Shown piece after piece: positions 1 through 11,440 of a stretch of 64,000 nucleotides of DNA. The DNA is from Corythoichthys intestinalis (Eukaryota; Chordata; Actinopteri; Syngnathiformes; Syngnathidae). The stretch covers positions 22,714,501 to 22,778,500 of the forward strand of contig NC_080416.1 in assembly GCF_030265065.1 (NCBI RefSeq), read 5' to 3'. The notes beneath the pieces are model-generated. The model searched no databases. It saw only the letters and a list, made by a program, of their open reading frames with translations, and was not told the origin of the DNA. Made by a program: the position numbers and the translations under genes. Numbering within the stretch: the stretch's first letter is position 1; each line of letters begins with the position of its first letter.

Positions 1-245
1 ATATTGTAACGCCGTTTTTAACAACACTGTACAGATGTCATTTAATGTCACCTGGCAAATTTACTCACTTTTGAATGGATGTAAAAGATCCGAGCTGAAA
101 ATAAATGGAGTTAGTGATTAAATATGCCGGATGACACTTAATGACATCTGTCATTAGAATTCATTAATGCCTATGACAGTGTCATGTCATAATTATGACG
201 GTCTTATGACAGTCTTATGACGCGGCTGTCAAATAAAGTGTTACC
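1..245. repeat. Dispersed fish repeat fragment, cut by window start
   Basis: The stretch is made of repeated short words built on TGACA and TGTCAT and runs to 'gtgttacctatta'. Sequences of this type (loss of equal height around 'gacagtcttatgac') are familiar as dispersed non-autonomous DNA elements of fish. The left end is outside the window, so its class cannot be decided. No coding potential is seen. Bases 255-330 hold another short AT-rich piece, 'ggactataaaccgcagg', repeated inverted at 'cggtttatagtcc'. Confidence 0.4.
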
Positions 246-340
246 TATTAACCCAAATAAATCAACAAATAAGCCACACTGGACTATAAACCGCAGGATT
301 CAAAATGAGGGAAAAAAGTAGCGGTTTATAGTCCAAAATT

Positions 341-1310
341 TACAGTAATTTTATATTCAAACCCCTCTTTATGTTTTCGTTTTTATAAAATTTGAAAAAT
401 TAGTTTAACTCGTAGATCGCCATTGTTGTTGATGACGCAGTGCGGTGACGTCACTGGGCAGCACTGCAGTGCTTCCAAAGTGTCACTCATTAGCTACATA
501 AGCATGTTGTCGGTTTTGCCCTTCCACTTTAACCCCGAGCAGAAAAGTTATAAGCAGGACAGCACTGTTGATATGTCACAAAACAACCAGCAAAAGCAAT
601 TAAATGAAAGTCTCCAGCTGGATTTGAAAACCTGCATTTCCAGTGCGACACACAAGCGCGTAGACCACAGGACTATACTTCCGCGTGACATCAGGGTCAT
701 GATTTTCCTTATAAAGCAATCGCAACCCACATGCGTTGTCTGTCTGTGCTATTATACCTGAAAGGGAAACGCAACTGAAAAGAAATTGCGACCGGCTTGA
801 TCACAGAATTCAAAAACGTGGTTCACTTCAGACAGGAAACAGACAACAATACCATAAAGACTGCGTAAACCGCGAGGGAAAACCACGGTGAGAGGCAGAC
901 AAACAAAAAAAATATAAAAGACAGTGGTGCAACTAACATTGAAGGGATATACAAACAGTCAAATGGCAGCAAGTCAATATCTCGGCAAGCCACCTAAGAT
1001 CGGTTTAAAGACACGACACGACTGATGAGCTGGAATTGGATGCAGGTACGACGTTTGGAACTCATCCCACGTCTCTGTAATAATACAATCTGACCAGCAG
1101 CAGAATGTGACAACATCATGCAAGTCGTCATACTACCTTCGCTTGCTAGCTAGCACAGCTATTCACTCAGCCCAGGCCAACCGCGTCATCAACCCCATGG
1201 TGCATTATGCACTTAAAACATGGTACCCTTTGCAGGTCAAAATATGTACTAAATATTATAGAATTTTAAATCAATGACAATAATACATGTTTCTAATAAC
1301 ATATTTTAGT
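341..1310 (+). repeat. AGGGAACC-family element, copy 1 (left end missing)
   Basis: This stretch is similar over most of its length to the element at 41283-42599. Shared landmarks are 'gccattgttgttgatg', 'gtgaggcagaca'-like words, 'aatggcagcaagtcaatat', 'gagctggaattggatgcag' and the final 'catattttagt'. The left terminal AGGGAACC seen in the other copy is missing here, and the right end runs into the hAT-like element at 1311. No long open frame is present; the 112-codon frame at 423-761 is not kept in the other copy. The class is not recognised. Confidence 0.6.
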
Positions 1311-3015
1311 TAGGGCTGTCAAAATTATCACATTAACGGGCGGTAATTAATTTTTTCAAATAATCACGTTAAAATATTTGACTCATTTAACGCACATGCC
1401 CCGCTCAAACAGATTAAAATGACAGCACAGTGTAATGTCCACTTCTTACTTGTGGCGCTTGGGTGCGACTGATTTTATGGGTTTAAGCACCATTAGCATT
1501 GTGTAATTATTGGCATCGACAATGGCGAGCTACTAGTTTATTTTTTGATTGAAAATTTTACAAATTTTATTAAAACAAAAACATTAAGAGGGGTTTTAAT
1601 ATTAAATTTCTGTAACTTGTACTAACATTTATCTTTTAAGAACTACAAGTCTTTCTATCCATGGATCGCTTTAACAGAATGTTCATAATGTTAATGCTAT
1701 CTTGATCTATTGTTATAACAAGGGCGTAGGTTTGCATAGGGACGGTAGGGATAAAACACTACCAACTTTTCAGGATGCTCAAATTGTCCCCACCACCTTT
1801 TAATTAACCTTATTTGCGTTATATAATGACTTCAGTTATATAGGTGGTTTAGATTGTCTTCCCATATGTTGTAATTGTTGTATTTGACCCCACCATTTGT
1901 AAGTGATTTATTTTCATTATGTTCAGACATACATGTACCTCTTTTCACGTGCTGAATGTGCCAGTCAATACCTCATACATGCACATTTGATTGGCTGATG
2001 ACTTGACCACGCCCCCCCCCACACACACACATTAGATATTAAGGATATTAGAAGTTTTTTTTTTTCAGCCAGCAGCAGCCACTGTAAGAAATGTAAAAAG
2101 ATGCCAATGTTGTGCAAGTGGGGAACACACCACTAATTTTGCTACTGAAAGTCTGACCTGCATCAGCGTTAGCATAACATTAAACTGCGTCAACTTGCTA
2201 ACCTGCAAAGCCTGAGTAGGTAGCTGCTTAGAAAGAAATGTCCTCCTTTATGTTTTTTTCTACAGTTGACGTTAATTAAACTATGAGAAATGTAGTGAAC
2301 CGAGTTTTACACCCATCTCCCCAATTTTACTTTTTATTTTATTTATGTGGTCTTAAAGCAGCCCTGAGGAGCTTTCATGTTTTTTGTTGAGTTTGGCTGT
2401 GCTTGTGGACAAAACCAGTAGTGTTTTACCTGAAGGACGGCTCCATTTTTATTTTTTCGTTATTCCCTGACAAAGAAGTATTTTCAGTTATATTTAATTT
2501 TTTATTTAGACGATGTTGAGTGGTCTTCAGACAAATGGTTTTTTTTTTAGCATTCCTGGATAGTTAAGAGATGATTAACAAGCTTGTATTTATTGTGTAT
2601 ATTAATATCATTTATGTTCAAATAATGCAGTTTAAATTTGCTCGTAAAATCCGGAAAATTTACCTCGAAGTCTTCAAAATTCTTCTTTAGTAATTTTTCT
2701 AAAACAAAGGTTTGAATTGAACGGTGTAGGCTGAACCAATACACATAAAAGTTAGTATAGGTCAACACAGATTTATTTTGCATTGATCAATAATTATGTC
2801 CCATCCTCAGCAAAAAGTGTACATGCACGTTATGCCATATCGTCCCTACCAATGTTCTGGCCAAACCTACGCCCTTGTGTTATAATAAACAAATACAGTA
2901 CTTATGTATGTTGAATGTATATATCCGTCTTGTGTCTTATCTTTCCATTCCAACAATAATTTACAGAAAAGCTGTAATTAACTCGATTAAAAATGTTAAT
3001 CGTTTGACAGCCCTA
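1311..3015. mobile_element. hAT-like non-autonomous element (TAGGGCTGTCAAA family), split by another element
   Basis: The ends are TAGGGCTGTCAAA on the left and TTTGACAGCCCTA on the right. The same element is present uninterrupted at 13339-13965 (627 bp). Here the interior is opened by the 1149-bp element at 1729-2877. Removing that insertion and one target copy restores the order seen in the intact copy. It encodes no transposase, so it depends on one made elsewhere. No clear 8-bp duplication is seen at these outer ends. Confidence 0.7.
1729..2877. mobile_element. hAT-like non-autonomous element (CAAGGGCGTAGG family), nested
   Basis: The ends are CAAGGGCGTAGGTTTG and its inverted form ending CCTACGCCCTTG. 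An exact 8-bp duplication TGTTATAA lies at 1721-1728 and 2878-2885, which is the length made by hAT transposases. The element sits inside the hAT-like element of 1311-3015, so it is the younger of the two. Coding frames inside are short and show no transposase motif. A related, inverted fragment is at 10362-10720. Confidence 0.8.
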
Positions 3016-4089
3016 ATTTCATCCCTTCAAAACAAACTAAACAATACTGTACTTGTGCTTCCTCTTCAAAAGCATTGCCAAATAACTTACAGTAAGTGCA
3101 GAACAAAGAAGACAAAGGTCAGTGGGTAGCTAGTGTGTGAAAAAACAATAACCCCACTCACACAAACACAAATGCCAGGCATTGAGAGCAACCTTGTCAG
3201 ATGCTGTTTGTCTCCTCTGTTTCTCTGGAATCATATTTGGGCTCCAACCTTAAACAGTGACAGAGGAACCACAAGCACTTGGCTGCGCGCATGCTTCTAT
3301 TTACTCCATAAACGAATGTAATAATAGCCTTAACTGCACATGAGTTCACATCCCAGGAATTCTTGTTGTGTCCTATCATACACGCTTTGCTTGTTATCTG
3401 ATGTTCATACTATATTATGTCAAACTGACCTTTTTAAAAATTCCTCTTGTCACTACCAACATCTTCACTAAACCTCATTGTGCCAGTGTCTCCCATCTCC
3501 TGAACCTTAACAGTGGATCTTATGTTTGTGCACCTCGTAAAAACTAGCAGCAAATCCTTCCTCTAATGTATCCCGACTTATTCAAGAAGCCAAACTGATG
3601 CTATCTGAGTGTGTGCAAACATTTTTTACACACTGGCCAAGGGCTGTACGGACCAATGCACATATTATTTATGCTGCAGCACGCATCCCTGTAGCAGGAT
3701 GACTTAAATAATACATATACTGTAGAGTGAATTTGCCCTTAATACGTCCTTAGAAATTAAAACTTGGATGGAAACGCAATGTGCTTTTTGCTGGTTCTGG
3801 AAATCTTATGTTATCTAATGTTTGTCAACAGATATGTTTGGAATGCTTGCATTTTGAGTACCTGTAATAATCATTAAAAAGGTTTGTTGGGTGAGTGTGC
3901 GGGGTTTTGGAGGGGAGAGTGAGATGTTTTAAGTGTGAAGTATTTGTCGGTGGAAAAGATGGTGTCTGAGTTATGTGAGAGGTTTTTTATGTCTTTGAGA
4001 GATGTGAGCATGAGTGTTTTTAGGAGGATGTTTTTTCGTTGCTGTGAGTTTGAGAATTTTGAGGCACAGTGAGTTTTCTTGCTAGCATG
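3016..4089. other. Gene-free stretch, becoming GT-rich
   Basis: I see no gene here. Bases 3016-3870 look like unique AT-rich sequence. From about 3880 the plus strand becomes rich in G and T, with loosely repeated words such as 'gagagtg', 'gtgagagg' and 'tttttaggagg'. The same texture returns at 5466-5574, 7190-7340 and 7690-8000, so it seems to be one degenerate GT-rich tract broken by transposons. Confidence 0.5.
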
Positions 4090-5464
4090 CAGTGCTGTTT
4101 TCGTCAACAATGACGAAAAAGAAAATATTTCCTTGACAAAAAAAATTTTTCATGACGATGTTGGGATGAAGACGAGCTAGAAATGTGGCTTTGGAGAGTA
4201 GAACATAACGAGACCAACGCAACTTCTGATGAGCCCAAAATGCGACGTGGTTTCTGTCATATGTTCACAACGCTGACATTTTAATATTGTACGTGCAGTA
4301 CGTCCGCTTGCATGTAGCAGTGTTTGGGTCGTGTCACTCATATGAGATGTGCTGCGCCTCTGCCTCACTCTCCTTACCGGAGTTCAGGATGTGTTTCAAG
4401 CTAGGCTGCACTCCATCATCCTTGTTTGGAAACACATGGTATGATTTCTTTTCTTTATTTGGCAAGAGAAAATATGCAATGTTGCTTTAGCCTTTAAAAG
4501 TCTGTGCTGAGGGATCATCACACATTAAATGTAACTCGTAGCATTAGCCTAGCATTCACATTAGCATTAGCATCAGTGTTTTTGTTTTTTTTTCGTCAAC
4601 GATGACAAGAATGAAAATATTTCATCAACAAACACTTTTTCATGGCGATGATGAGATGATAATCAGCTAAAAATGTTGCTTTAGCCTTTACAGGTCTGTG
4701 CTAACTCAGCTGAGTGATCATCACACACTAAATGTAACTCGTAGAGTTAGCATAGCATTTGCGTTCGAGTTAGCATTATGCTAATGATAACGGCAAGCGT
4801 CCTCCTAAACTTTTTTTTAAATGCAGTTCATGGCGTCCAGGTGGCTATAATGAATTGAAAAGAATGTACTCCTGAGTGTGTTGGCGTTGTCCTTGTAGAC
4901 GCTACAATATGTGCTCGTCTTTCAATCTTCATTCGAAATACTTGGAAACCATTATTTATTTATTTATGGAAATACATTGTTTTAATCATACAGACAATTT
5001 TGACATGACTAAAATATGACTAGGACAGATAAGAATTATCGTCCAAATGACTAAGACGAAAATTAAAAGGGCTGCTAGAAACAACACTGATTAGCATCAA
5101 CTTTAACGTGGCGAGCATTCTTTTAAACATTTGGACAACTTTTTTTTAAATACAATTCGTGGCTTCTAGGTTGGTTTAATTGAAAATAATGTACTGCTTT
5201 TCCTGAGTTTGTATAATCATCACGAAGTTGCCGTTGTAGGCGCTACAATATGTGCTCATCTGTCTATGTTCATTTGAAATTGTTGTAAACCTTTATTTTC
5301 GGACGAAAACATTTTGAGTAACCAGATGAATTTTGTATGAGGTTTCGTCAACTAAAACTAGATGAAGACGAACACATTTCAAAATGACTAAAATATGACT
5401 AAGACGAATAACTTTTTAGTACAAAGACTAAGACGAAAATTAAAAGGGCTGCCAAGAACAACTC
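4090..5464. mobile_element. hAT-like non-autonomous element (CAGTGTTGTTT family), outer copy
   Basis: The left end reads CAGTGCTGTTTTCGTCAAC and the right end carries 'aattaaaagggctgcc' followed by 'aagaacaac', the inverted terminal words of the family. A second member of the same family is nested inside at 4574-5089. The right boundary is approximate because the last bases ('ctcagtg') have diverged. There is no transposase frame. Confidence 0.6.
4574..5089. mobile_element. hAT-like non-autonomous element, 516 bp, nested in a member of its own family
   Basis: The element begins CAGTGTTTTTG and ends AACAACACTG. It is flanked by an exact 8-bp duplication ATTAGCAT at 4566-4573 and 5090-5097. 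Interior words ('cgtcaacgatgac', 'gactaagacgaaaatt') match the host element at 4090-5464, so the insertion is family into family. No coding frame of note. Confidence 0.75.
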
Positions 5465-5574
5465 AGTGAGTGGAGGGTTTTTTAAGTGTGATGGGTTCGC
5501 ATTGAAGAATTTCGGTTAGTCTGAGAGTTTTGGAGGGTTTGTTGTGTTTGCGGTAGAGATAAAGGCTCAATGTA

Positions 5575-7167
5575 CAGTGGGGCAAATAAGTATTTAGTTA
5601 ACCACTAATAGTTCTCCCACTTGAAAATATTAGAGAGGCCTGTAATTGTCAACATGGATAAACCTCAACCATGAGAGACGGAATATGGGGAAAAAAAACA
5701 GAAAATCACATTGTTTGATTTTTAAAGAATTTATTTGCAAATCATGGTGGAAAATAAGTATTTGGTCAATACCAAAAGTTCATCTCAATACTTTGTTATG
5801 TACCCTTTGTTGGCAATAACTGAGGCCAAACGTTTTCTGTAACTCTTCACAAGCTTTTCACACACTGTTGCTGGTATTTTGGCCCATTCCTCCATGCAGA
5901 TCTCCTCTAGAGCAGTGATGTTTTGGAGCTGTCGTTGAGCAACACGGACTTTCAACTCCCTCCGCAGATTTTCTATGGGGTTGAGACCTGGAGACTGGCT
6001 AGGCCACTCCAGGACCTTGAAATGCTTCTTACGAAGCCACTCCTTTGTTGCCCTGGCTGTGTGTTTGGGATCATTGTCATGATGAAAGACCCAGCCACAT
6101 CTCATCTTCAATGCCCTTGCTAATGGAAGGAGATTGTCACTCAAATCTCTCGATACATGGCCCCATTCATTATTTCCTTTACACAGATCAGTCGTCCTGG
6201 TCCCTTTGCAGAAAAACAGCTCCAAAGCACTATGTTTCCACCCCCATGCTTCACATTGGGTATGGTGTTTTTCGGATGCAATTCAGTATTCTTTCTCCTC
6301 CAAACACAAGAACCTGTGTTTCTACCAAAAAGTTCTATTTTGGTTTCATCTGACCATAAAACATTCTCCCAGTCCTCTTCTGGATCATCCAAATGCTCTC
6401 TAGCGAACCGCAGACGGGCCTGGACATGTACTTTCTTCAGCAGGGTGACACGTCTGGCAGTGCAGGATTTAAGTCCCTGGCAGCGCATTGTGTTACTGAT
6501 AGTAGCCTTTGTTACTGTGGTCCCAGCTCTCTGTAGGTCGTTCACTAGGTCCCCCCGTGTGGTTCTGTGATTTTTGCTCATAGTTCTTGTTAACATTTTG
6601 ATGCCACGGGGTGAGATCTTACATGGCGCCCCAGATCGAGGGAGCTTATCAGTGGTCTTGTATGTCTTCCATTTTCTAATAATTGCTCCCACAGTTGATT
6701 TGTTTACACCAAGCGTTTTACCTATTGCAGATTCAGACTTCCCAGCCTGGTGCAGGTCTACAATTTTGTGTAGGGTGTCCTTCGACAGCTCTTTGGTCTT
6801 GGCCATAGTGGAGTTTGGAGTGTAACTGACTGAGGTTTTTGACAGGTGTCTTTTATACCAATAATGAGTTAAAACAGGTGCCATTAATACAGGTATGGAG
6901 TGGAGCCTCGTTAGACGTCGTTAGAAGAAGTTAGACCTCTTTGACAGCCAGAAATCTTGCTTGTTTGTAGGTGACCAAATACTTATTTTCCACTCTAATT
7001 TGGAAATAAATTCTTTAAAAATCAAAGAATGTGATTTTGGTTTTTTTTCACATTCTGTGTCTCATGGTTGAGGTTTACCCATGTTGATATTTACAGGCCT
7101 CTCTAATCTTTTCAAGTAGGAGAACTTGCACATTTGGTGGTTGACTAAATACTTATTTGCCTCACTG
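5575..7167 (-). mobile_element. Tc1/mariner element, family A, 1593 bp, nearly complete
   Basis: The ends are CAGTGGGGCAAATAAGTATT and its inverted form ending GCCTCACTG, with TA on both sides (5573-5574 and 7168-7169). The terminal inverted repeats are about 200 bp and hold an inner copy of the transposase-binding type of word ('aaataagtatttggtcaa' left, 'ccaaatacttattttcc' right), the IR/DR arrangement of fish Tc1 elements. One transposase gene on the minus strand fills the space between. A rearranged sister copy is at 50181-51359. Confidence 0.95.
5785..6806 (-). pseudogene. Tc1 transposase, family A, full length with one frameshift
   Basis: The protein begins [20 protein letters not shown] at 6806, the usual start of fish Tc1 transposases. 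An in-frame ATG farther upstream (6884) lies in the terminal repeat and is less likely. The paired helix-turn-helix DNA-binding region is followed by the DDE domain: '[11 protein letters not shown]' holds the first catalytic Asp, '[10 protein letters not shown]' the second and 'NPIEN' the Glu, with the 34-residue spacing of the Tc1 group. It ends in 'KGYITKY'. The span is 1022 nt, one base short of a 340-codon frame plus stop. The frame breaks after 'MYREI': the plus strand has 'tcaaatctc' near 6143-6145 where the sister element has one more A. As it stands it makes no whole enzyme. Confidence 0.93.
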
Positions 7168-9181
7168 TATTTGAGGTGTTTCAATTCGTTTTTGGGTGAG
7201 CAATTTGCTGTTTTTGTTATGTGTGAGTTTGAGATTTTTGTGAGGGATGTTTTTGGTGTGTGTGTGTGTGTGATTATTTCGAGTGAACATGAGAGTTATT
7301 TGTGATAGCTTAAATGGGAGTTTTAAATGTATGAGAGTTTTTTTTTCTTGTCAGCATGCATTATATATTTTAGGGTGACCAAATGTCCTCTTTTGCCCGG
7401 ACATGTCCACTTTTCACATCCTGATCTCGTTAAAATCATGGTGTCTTTAATTATGCTCTCTCATGCTCGAGTTAGGGTTTAGGGGTTTTAAAAAAACTTC
7501 TTTTAAAAATGCCCTCCTGTTCAAAATGTTTCTTCCCACAGAAAATTTTGATTTTAAGCTTTCCAATGATGTATCACAAATGCATATAGGACAATTTTGA
7601 AATTTGGCCAAATTGGGGGTCTCAGAGCGGGAATTCAAGTCACCTGAGTGTTTTCCTCCATATATTTTTGGGGTGGCTATAAGATGGGGGGTTTTGACAA
7701 ATCCGAGAAATATTTTGATGTGTGTACAGAGGGCTTTTTATGTTTTTTTTTGTTTGTTTTTTGTTTTTTAAATATGATGATTTTGAAAAATAATTTGATG
7801 TGTGTGAAAGGTTTTTAATGACGGTTTTTATGTTTTCTATGAAGTTTTTTGTGAGTGTGCAAGAGAGGTTTCATAATGAGTGTTTTTTAGGGAAATGAGA
7901 GAAGTGTTTTTGGCTTTTGAGATGTTGTACTGAGCTGAGCTTCGGAGTTTTTAGAGAGTGCGGGAAGTCTTTTGAGAGTAGGAGATGCTGTTGAACGGCT
8001 GTACTTGAAATCGCAGCAATGAAAAAGATGTGAAGTCGCAATGGGCACATTTTTGCATTTTGTAAGCGAAGTTGAACCGAAAGAGTCGATGTCAATGTGC
8101 ATCGAAGGGCTCAGTGGGGTTGCTGTGAACACACGGTGAAGAACGCAGGGGGAAATGGGGAAAAAATAGAAAGGCCTGTGAAACAAGCAAGATAAGCAGA
8201 ATACATTTGCTTTCACAGAGACAAGGAGAGTGAGCTTTTGAGGAAAATGTGGGAGTGGGAGGTGGTTGGATTCATGTTGGAAGGGTAAATTTTTTTTTTG
8301 TGTTTTTATGCGGTCTTTCACCTTGGTTCTTCAATACCACGGATAGGTAGATTAATGAATAAAGAATCACTGTTCTAAAATAGGATTAGGGCCGAGATTG
8401 GGGTGTGCCTCAGTGCCCCCAGGCTAACTTTCATCATGGCAGGTGGGATAGGGAGAAGGAGACGAGATGTGTCACTGACCACATTAGTCACTAGGGAACG
8501 CATCCATGAGTCAGGAAAGTGCCTGGCTCCATCCGTCACATCACTCTTAACCCAGTTTCCCTCCGTTCCATTTGTTTTATTTCTAGGTCCCCACCCTCCC
8601 CACATATGCTGACTGAGTAACATTGTCAGCCCTTCTTTCGTCGATGGCGTCAAACAGGAGACAAAAGAAGGGTGAGTCACGTTAAAGACCCTGACTCGTT
8701 TGCAAACTGTAGTTAATAAAATGTCTTTCTAAACTCCAAAAACATATGCCAACATTTTATAGAGAACGTTTCAGCTGCAAAAGACCATCGAACTCCTCTT
8801 CTACTACTATTTTAAGTCCCAGCATATACATGTTCCAATATTTTTGTCCAGACGGCGTCTGAAGAATATGCACCGCAGGAGGTCTTACTTCAAAAGGCTA
8901 CTCGCGAACATCCCTGGGGGTATCGATTCACTGCGGGGAAGAGAACGCTGGATCGCTAGCTCAGCTGTGCGGGGATTAGGCTGGAAAATAGGGCCGAGCA
9001 AATGAGCATTTGAAATGATACGCACGAAGCAAGGGGATTTGATGATTATCATCAAGAAGGCCCTGTTCCAAGGGTTTCACGATTGAGAGTCATCAGTTTT
9101 GCCATAGACTGGCTTTGGTGTGTGCGTATGGCTTGGTACAGCAACAACTACAACAAAAATCAGTCTGCAATCATTGGTTAT
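7168..9181. other. Gene-free stretch: GT-rich tract and one repeat fragment
   Basis: No host gene is seen. Bases 7190-7340 and 7690-8000 are the GT-rich degenerate tract ('gagagtttttttt', 'gtgtgtgtgtg'). Around 7370-7440 the words 'agggtgaccaaatgtcc' and 'cccggacatgtcc' mark a fragment of another dispersed fish repeat. Frames of 60-144 codons on the minus strand at 7871-8321 arise from low-complexity sequence and have no recognisable domain. Bases 8330-9170 look unique. Confidence 0.5.
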
Positions 9182-10238
9182 AGGGTTGTTCCGATCATGT
9201 TTTTTTTCTCCCGATCCGATCCCGATCATTTTAGTTTGAGTATCTGCCGATCCTGATATTTCCTGATCCAATTGCTTTTTTTTTTTTGCTCCCGATTCAA
9301 TTCCAATCATTCCCGATAATTTGTCCCGATCATATACTACATTTTGGCAATGCATTAAGAAAAAAATGAATAAAACTTGGACGAATATATACATTCAACA
9401 TACAGGACATAAGTACTGTATTTGTTTATTATGACAATAAATCCTCAAGATGGCATTTACATTATTAACATTCTTTCTGTGAGAGGGATCCACAGATAGA
9501 AAGACTTGTAATTCTTAAAGGATAAATGTGACTTTGTATATTGTGACTAAATATTGCCATCTAGTGTATTTGTTGAGCTTTCAGTAAATGATACTGTAGC
9601 CATTTAACACTTCTGCCCAAATGCATGATGAGAAGTGCAACCATGACTGTGCGTAGTGGCACCAATTGATATATCTTCTCTGCGTTGGGAAATAACATAG
9701 GGTGTCAAGATATAGATCAACTACTACCTTTCTTCCCCACATTGCTTCCCACGATATTTCTAATTGTTGAGAGAGGGATTTTAAGGCTTTAGCCAACTAA
9801 AAAAGGCTCCAGAGACTGTCAAAATTCACTCTACTCATTCAACGCTGCCTTTTAGCTCTATATTTAGGTAAAATGGCGCCATTTTATATTGAACGCGACA
9901 ATGCGTGAGTGGGTCGTGCAGCGCATGCGTTAATTGCGTTAAATATTTTAACGTGATTAATTTTTTAAAAAATCGATTACCGCCATTAACGCGATAAATT
10001 TGATAGCCCTATTTTAAGCCAAAACTAAAGACTCTGGATGAGTGTAAGACATTTTGTCTGTAACATTTAATACAATTAGAAAACGATTTAATTAAAAATA
10101 TATATGTATATTAAATAAAGGCATGTCCTATATTTTTTGCCGATTCCGATACTTTGAAAATGACGTGATTGGACCCGATCGATTAAAGATAAAGATGTCC
10201 CGATCGATCGGCATCCCGATCGATCGGGACATCTTTAA
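9182..10238. mobile_element. hAT-like composite non-autonomous element (GATCGGGACATC family), copy 1
   Basis: The left end reads AGGGTTGTTCCGATC and the right end ATCGGGACATCTTTA. An 8-bp duplication TTGGTTAT lies at 9174-9181 and 10239-10246. The interior contains about 650 bp that matches the TAGGGCTGTCAAA family (for example 'attgcgttaaatatttt' and 'ttgatagcccta'), so one element carries another. A second copy with the same interior is at 52784-53775. No transposase is encoded. Confidence 0.8.
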
Positions 10239-10361
10239 TTGGTTATAAAACTGGAATGAATGGAGCGGGTCATTTTTAAGTAAAACTGATATTTTTAATG
10301 CATTACTCGGACTCGAGCTTTTGACTGGGAGTTCGTTCATCTGTTCATTGCCCCTCCACCC

Positions 10362-10720
10362 TAGGGCGTAGGTTTGGTCTCAACATTGGTAGAGACAATA
10401 TTATCATAATGCACATAATGCAAACAATGATCCAAATAAGGTTCGATTAGCTTGACTTCGTTGTTCCTTGTGGAGGCTAGCCTGACTGCAGTAGTTTTTC
10501 AGTTTACCAACTTTAATGTTATGCTAACTCTGATGCAGGTCAGACTTTAGTAGCAAAATTAGTGGTGTTTCCCCCACTTCCACAACATTGACATCTTATT
10601 ACATGCCTTACAGTGGCTGCTGTTGGTCAAAAAAAAATTCTAATATCCCTCCTCTCTGAAGGGGGCAAAGGGGGCGGCATATTGTCGACGTGAATCTGTC
10701 AGGGCTGTGTGAGTATGTGT
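10362..10720 (-). mobile_element. hAT-like element fragment, CAAGGGCGTAGG family, inverted
   Basis: It begins 'agggcgtaggtttgg' and then 'aacattggtagagac', which match the right end of the element at 1729-2877 read on the other strand. The shared words 'gatgcaggtcagact' and 'gcaaaattagtggtg' continue the match. The far end is not identified and may have been lost. Confidence 0.6.
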
Positions 10721-10949
10721 GTGCGTAGACATCAAAATACTTGACATCACAACTCCTTCATTCACTGCGCCTCGCCTGCCCGTAGGGGGCTGTGTGACTC
10801 ATCTTCATTTATTAGAAGTCGGTGGGAGTGAAAGCCGGGTTTACATTTAAAAAGTACGAAAGCTGGACCGCATACTAACAAGAAGGATTGTCTCAGGAGC
10901 AATTTGTTTGAGGATTCAAGGTAATTATTATATTTTTCATACCATGCAT

Positions 10950-11440
10950 TCATTTTTATAAACATTGTGGAGAAAAAAAACAATGGGAGAAATTAGTAGC
11001 CACAGCATTGGCATTATACCTCGCAATATTTATGTAAAATAACTGCCAACTACCCATTTTTTTACTTTAAACCAAGAATCGAGACTGTTTTACGTCCATA
11101 TCTAAAAAAAAAAAAAAAAAAAAAAAAAAGCGCTTTGTTGTGGTAAGGCGGCGCCACAGTAAACTTAAAAGACGGGCCGCACATTTGACATATTTACGTA
11201 AAATATATGCAACCTGCAGGATTTTTTTATTTGCTTTTAACCAAGAATCGAGACTGTTTTACGTCCATATCTATAAAGAATTCAGGGATTTAAGCATTTA
11301 TTCCCAAGAATTTCAACAAAAAAAGCTGTTTTTCTGTGATTCCACTCTGTCAGCTTTGACGGCCTCGCCAACAATGCAGGCCCCGCGCCCCGTCAATTAC
11401 ATCATTAAGTCTACGAAAAAAATCTAGAGTGTTACTCAAG
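10950..11440. repeat. Tandem units of an unclassified dispersed repeat, with a poly-A tract
   Basis: The phrase 'aaccaagaatcgagactg' followed by 'ttttacgtccatatct' occurs twice, about 160 bp apart, near 11075 and 11240. An A-run of about 26 bases lies at 11104-11129. The same phrases occur, inverted or direct, at 45985-46415 and 63040-63330, so this is a member of one dispersed family that carries internal tandem units. The open frame at 11140-11427 lies across these units and is not taken as a gene. Confidence 0.6.

Noticed and set aside
423-761. 112-codon frame near the left end
   Set aside because: It begins at a non-ATG codon in a repeat whose other copy (41283-42599) does not keep it open.
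6157-6825. Plus-strand frames of 83-137 codons in the family A Tc1
   Set aside because: They are antisense shadows of the transposase; the similar minus-strand frame at 50469-51134 is a shadow too.
7871-8680. Frames of 74-144 codons on the minus strand
   Set aside because: Low-complexity GT-rich sequence and unique DNA without domains, splice sites or homology that I recognise.
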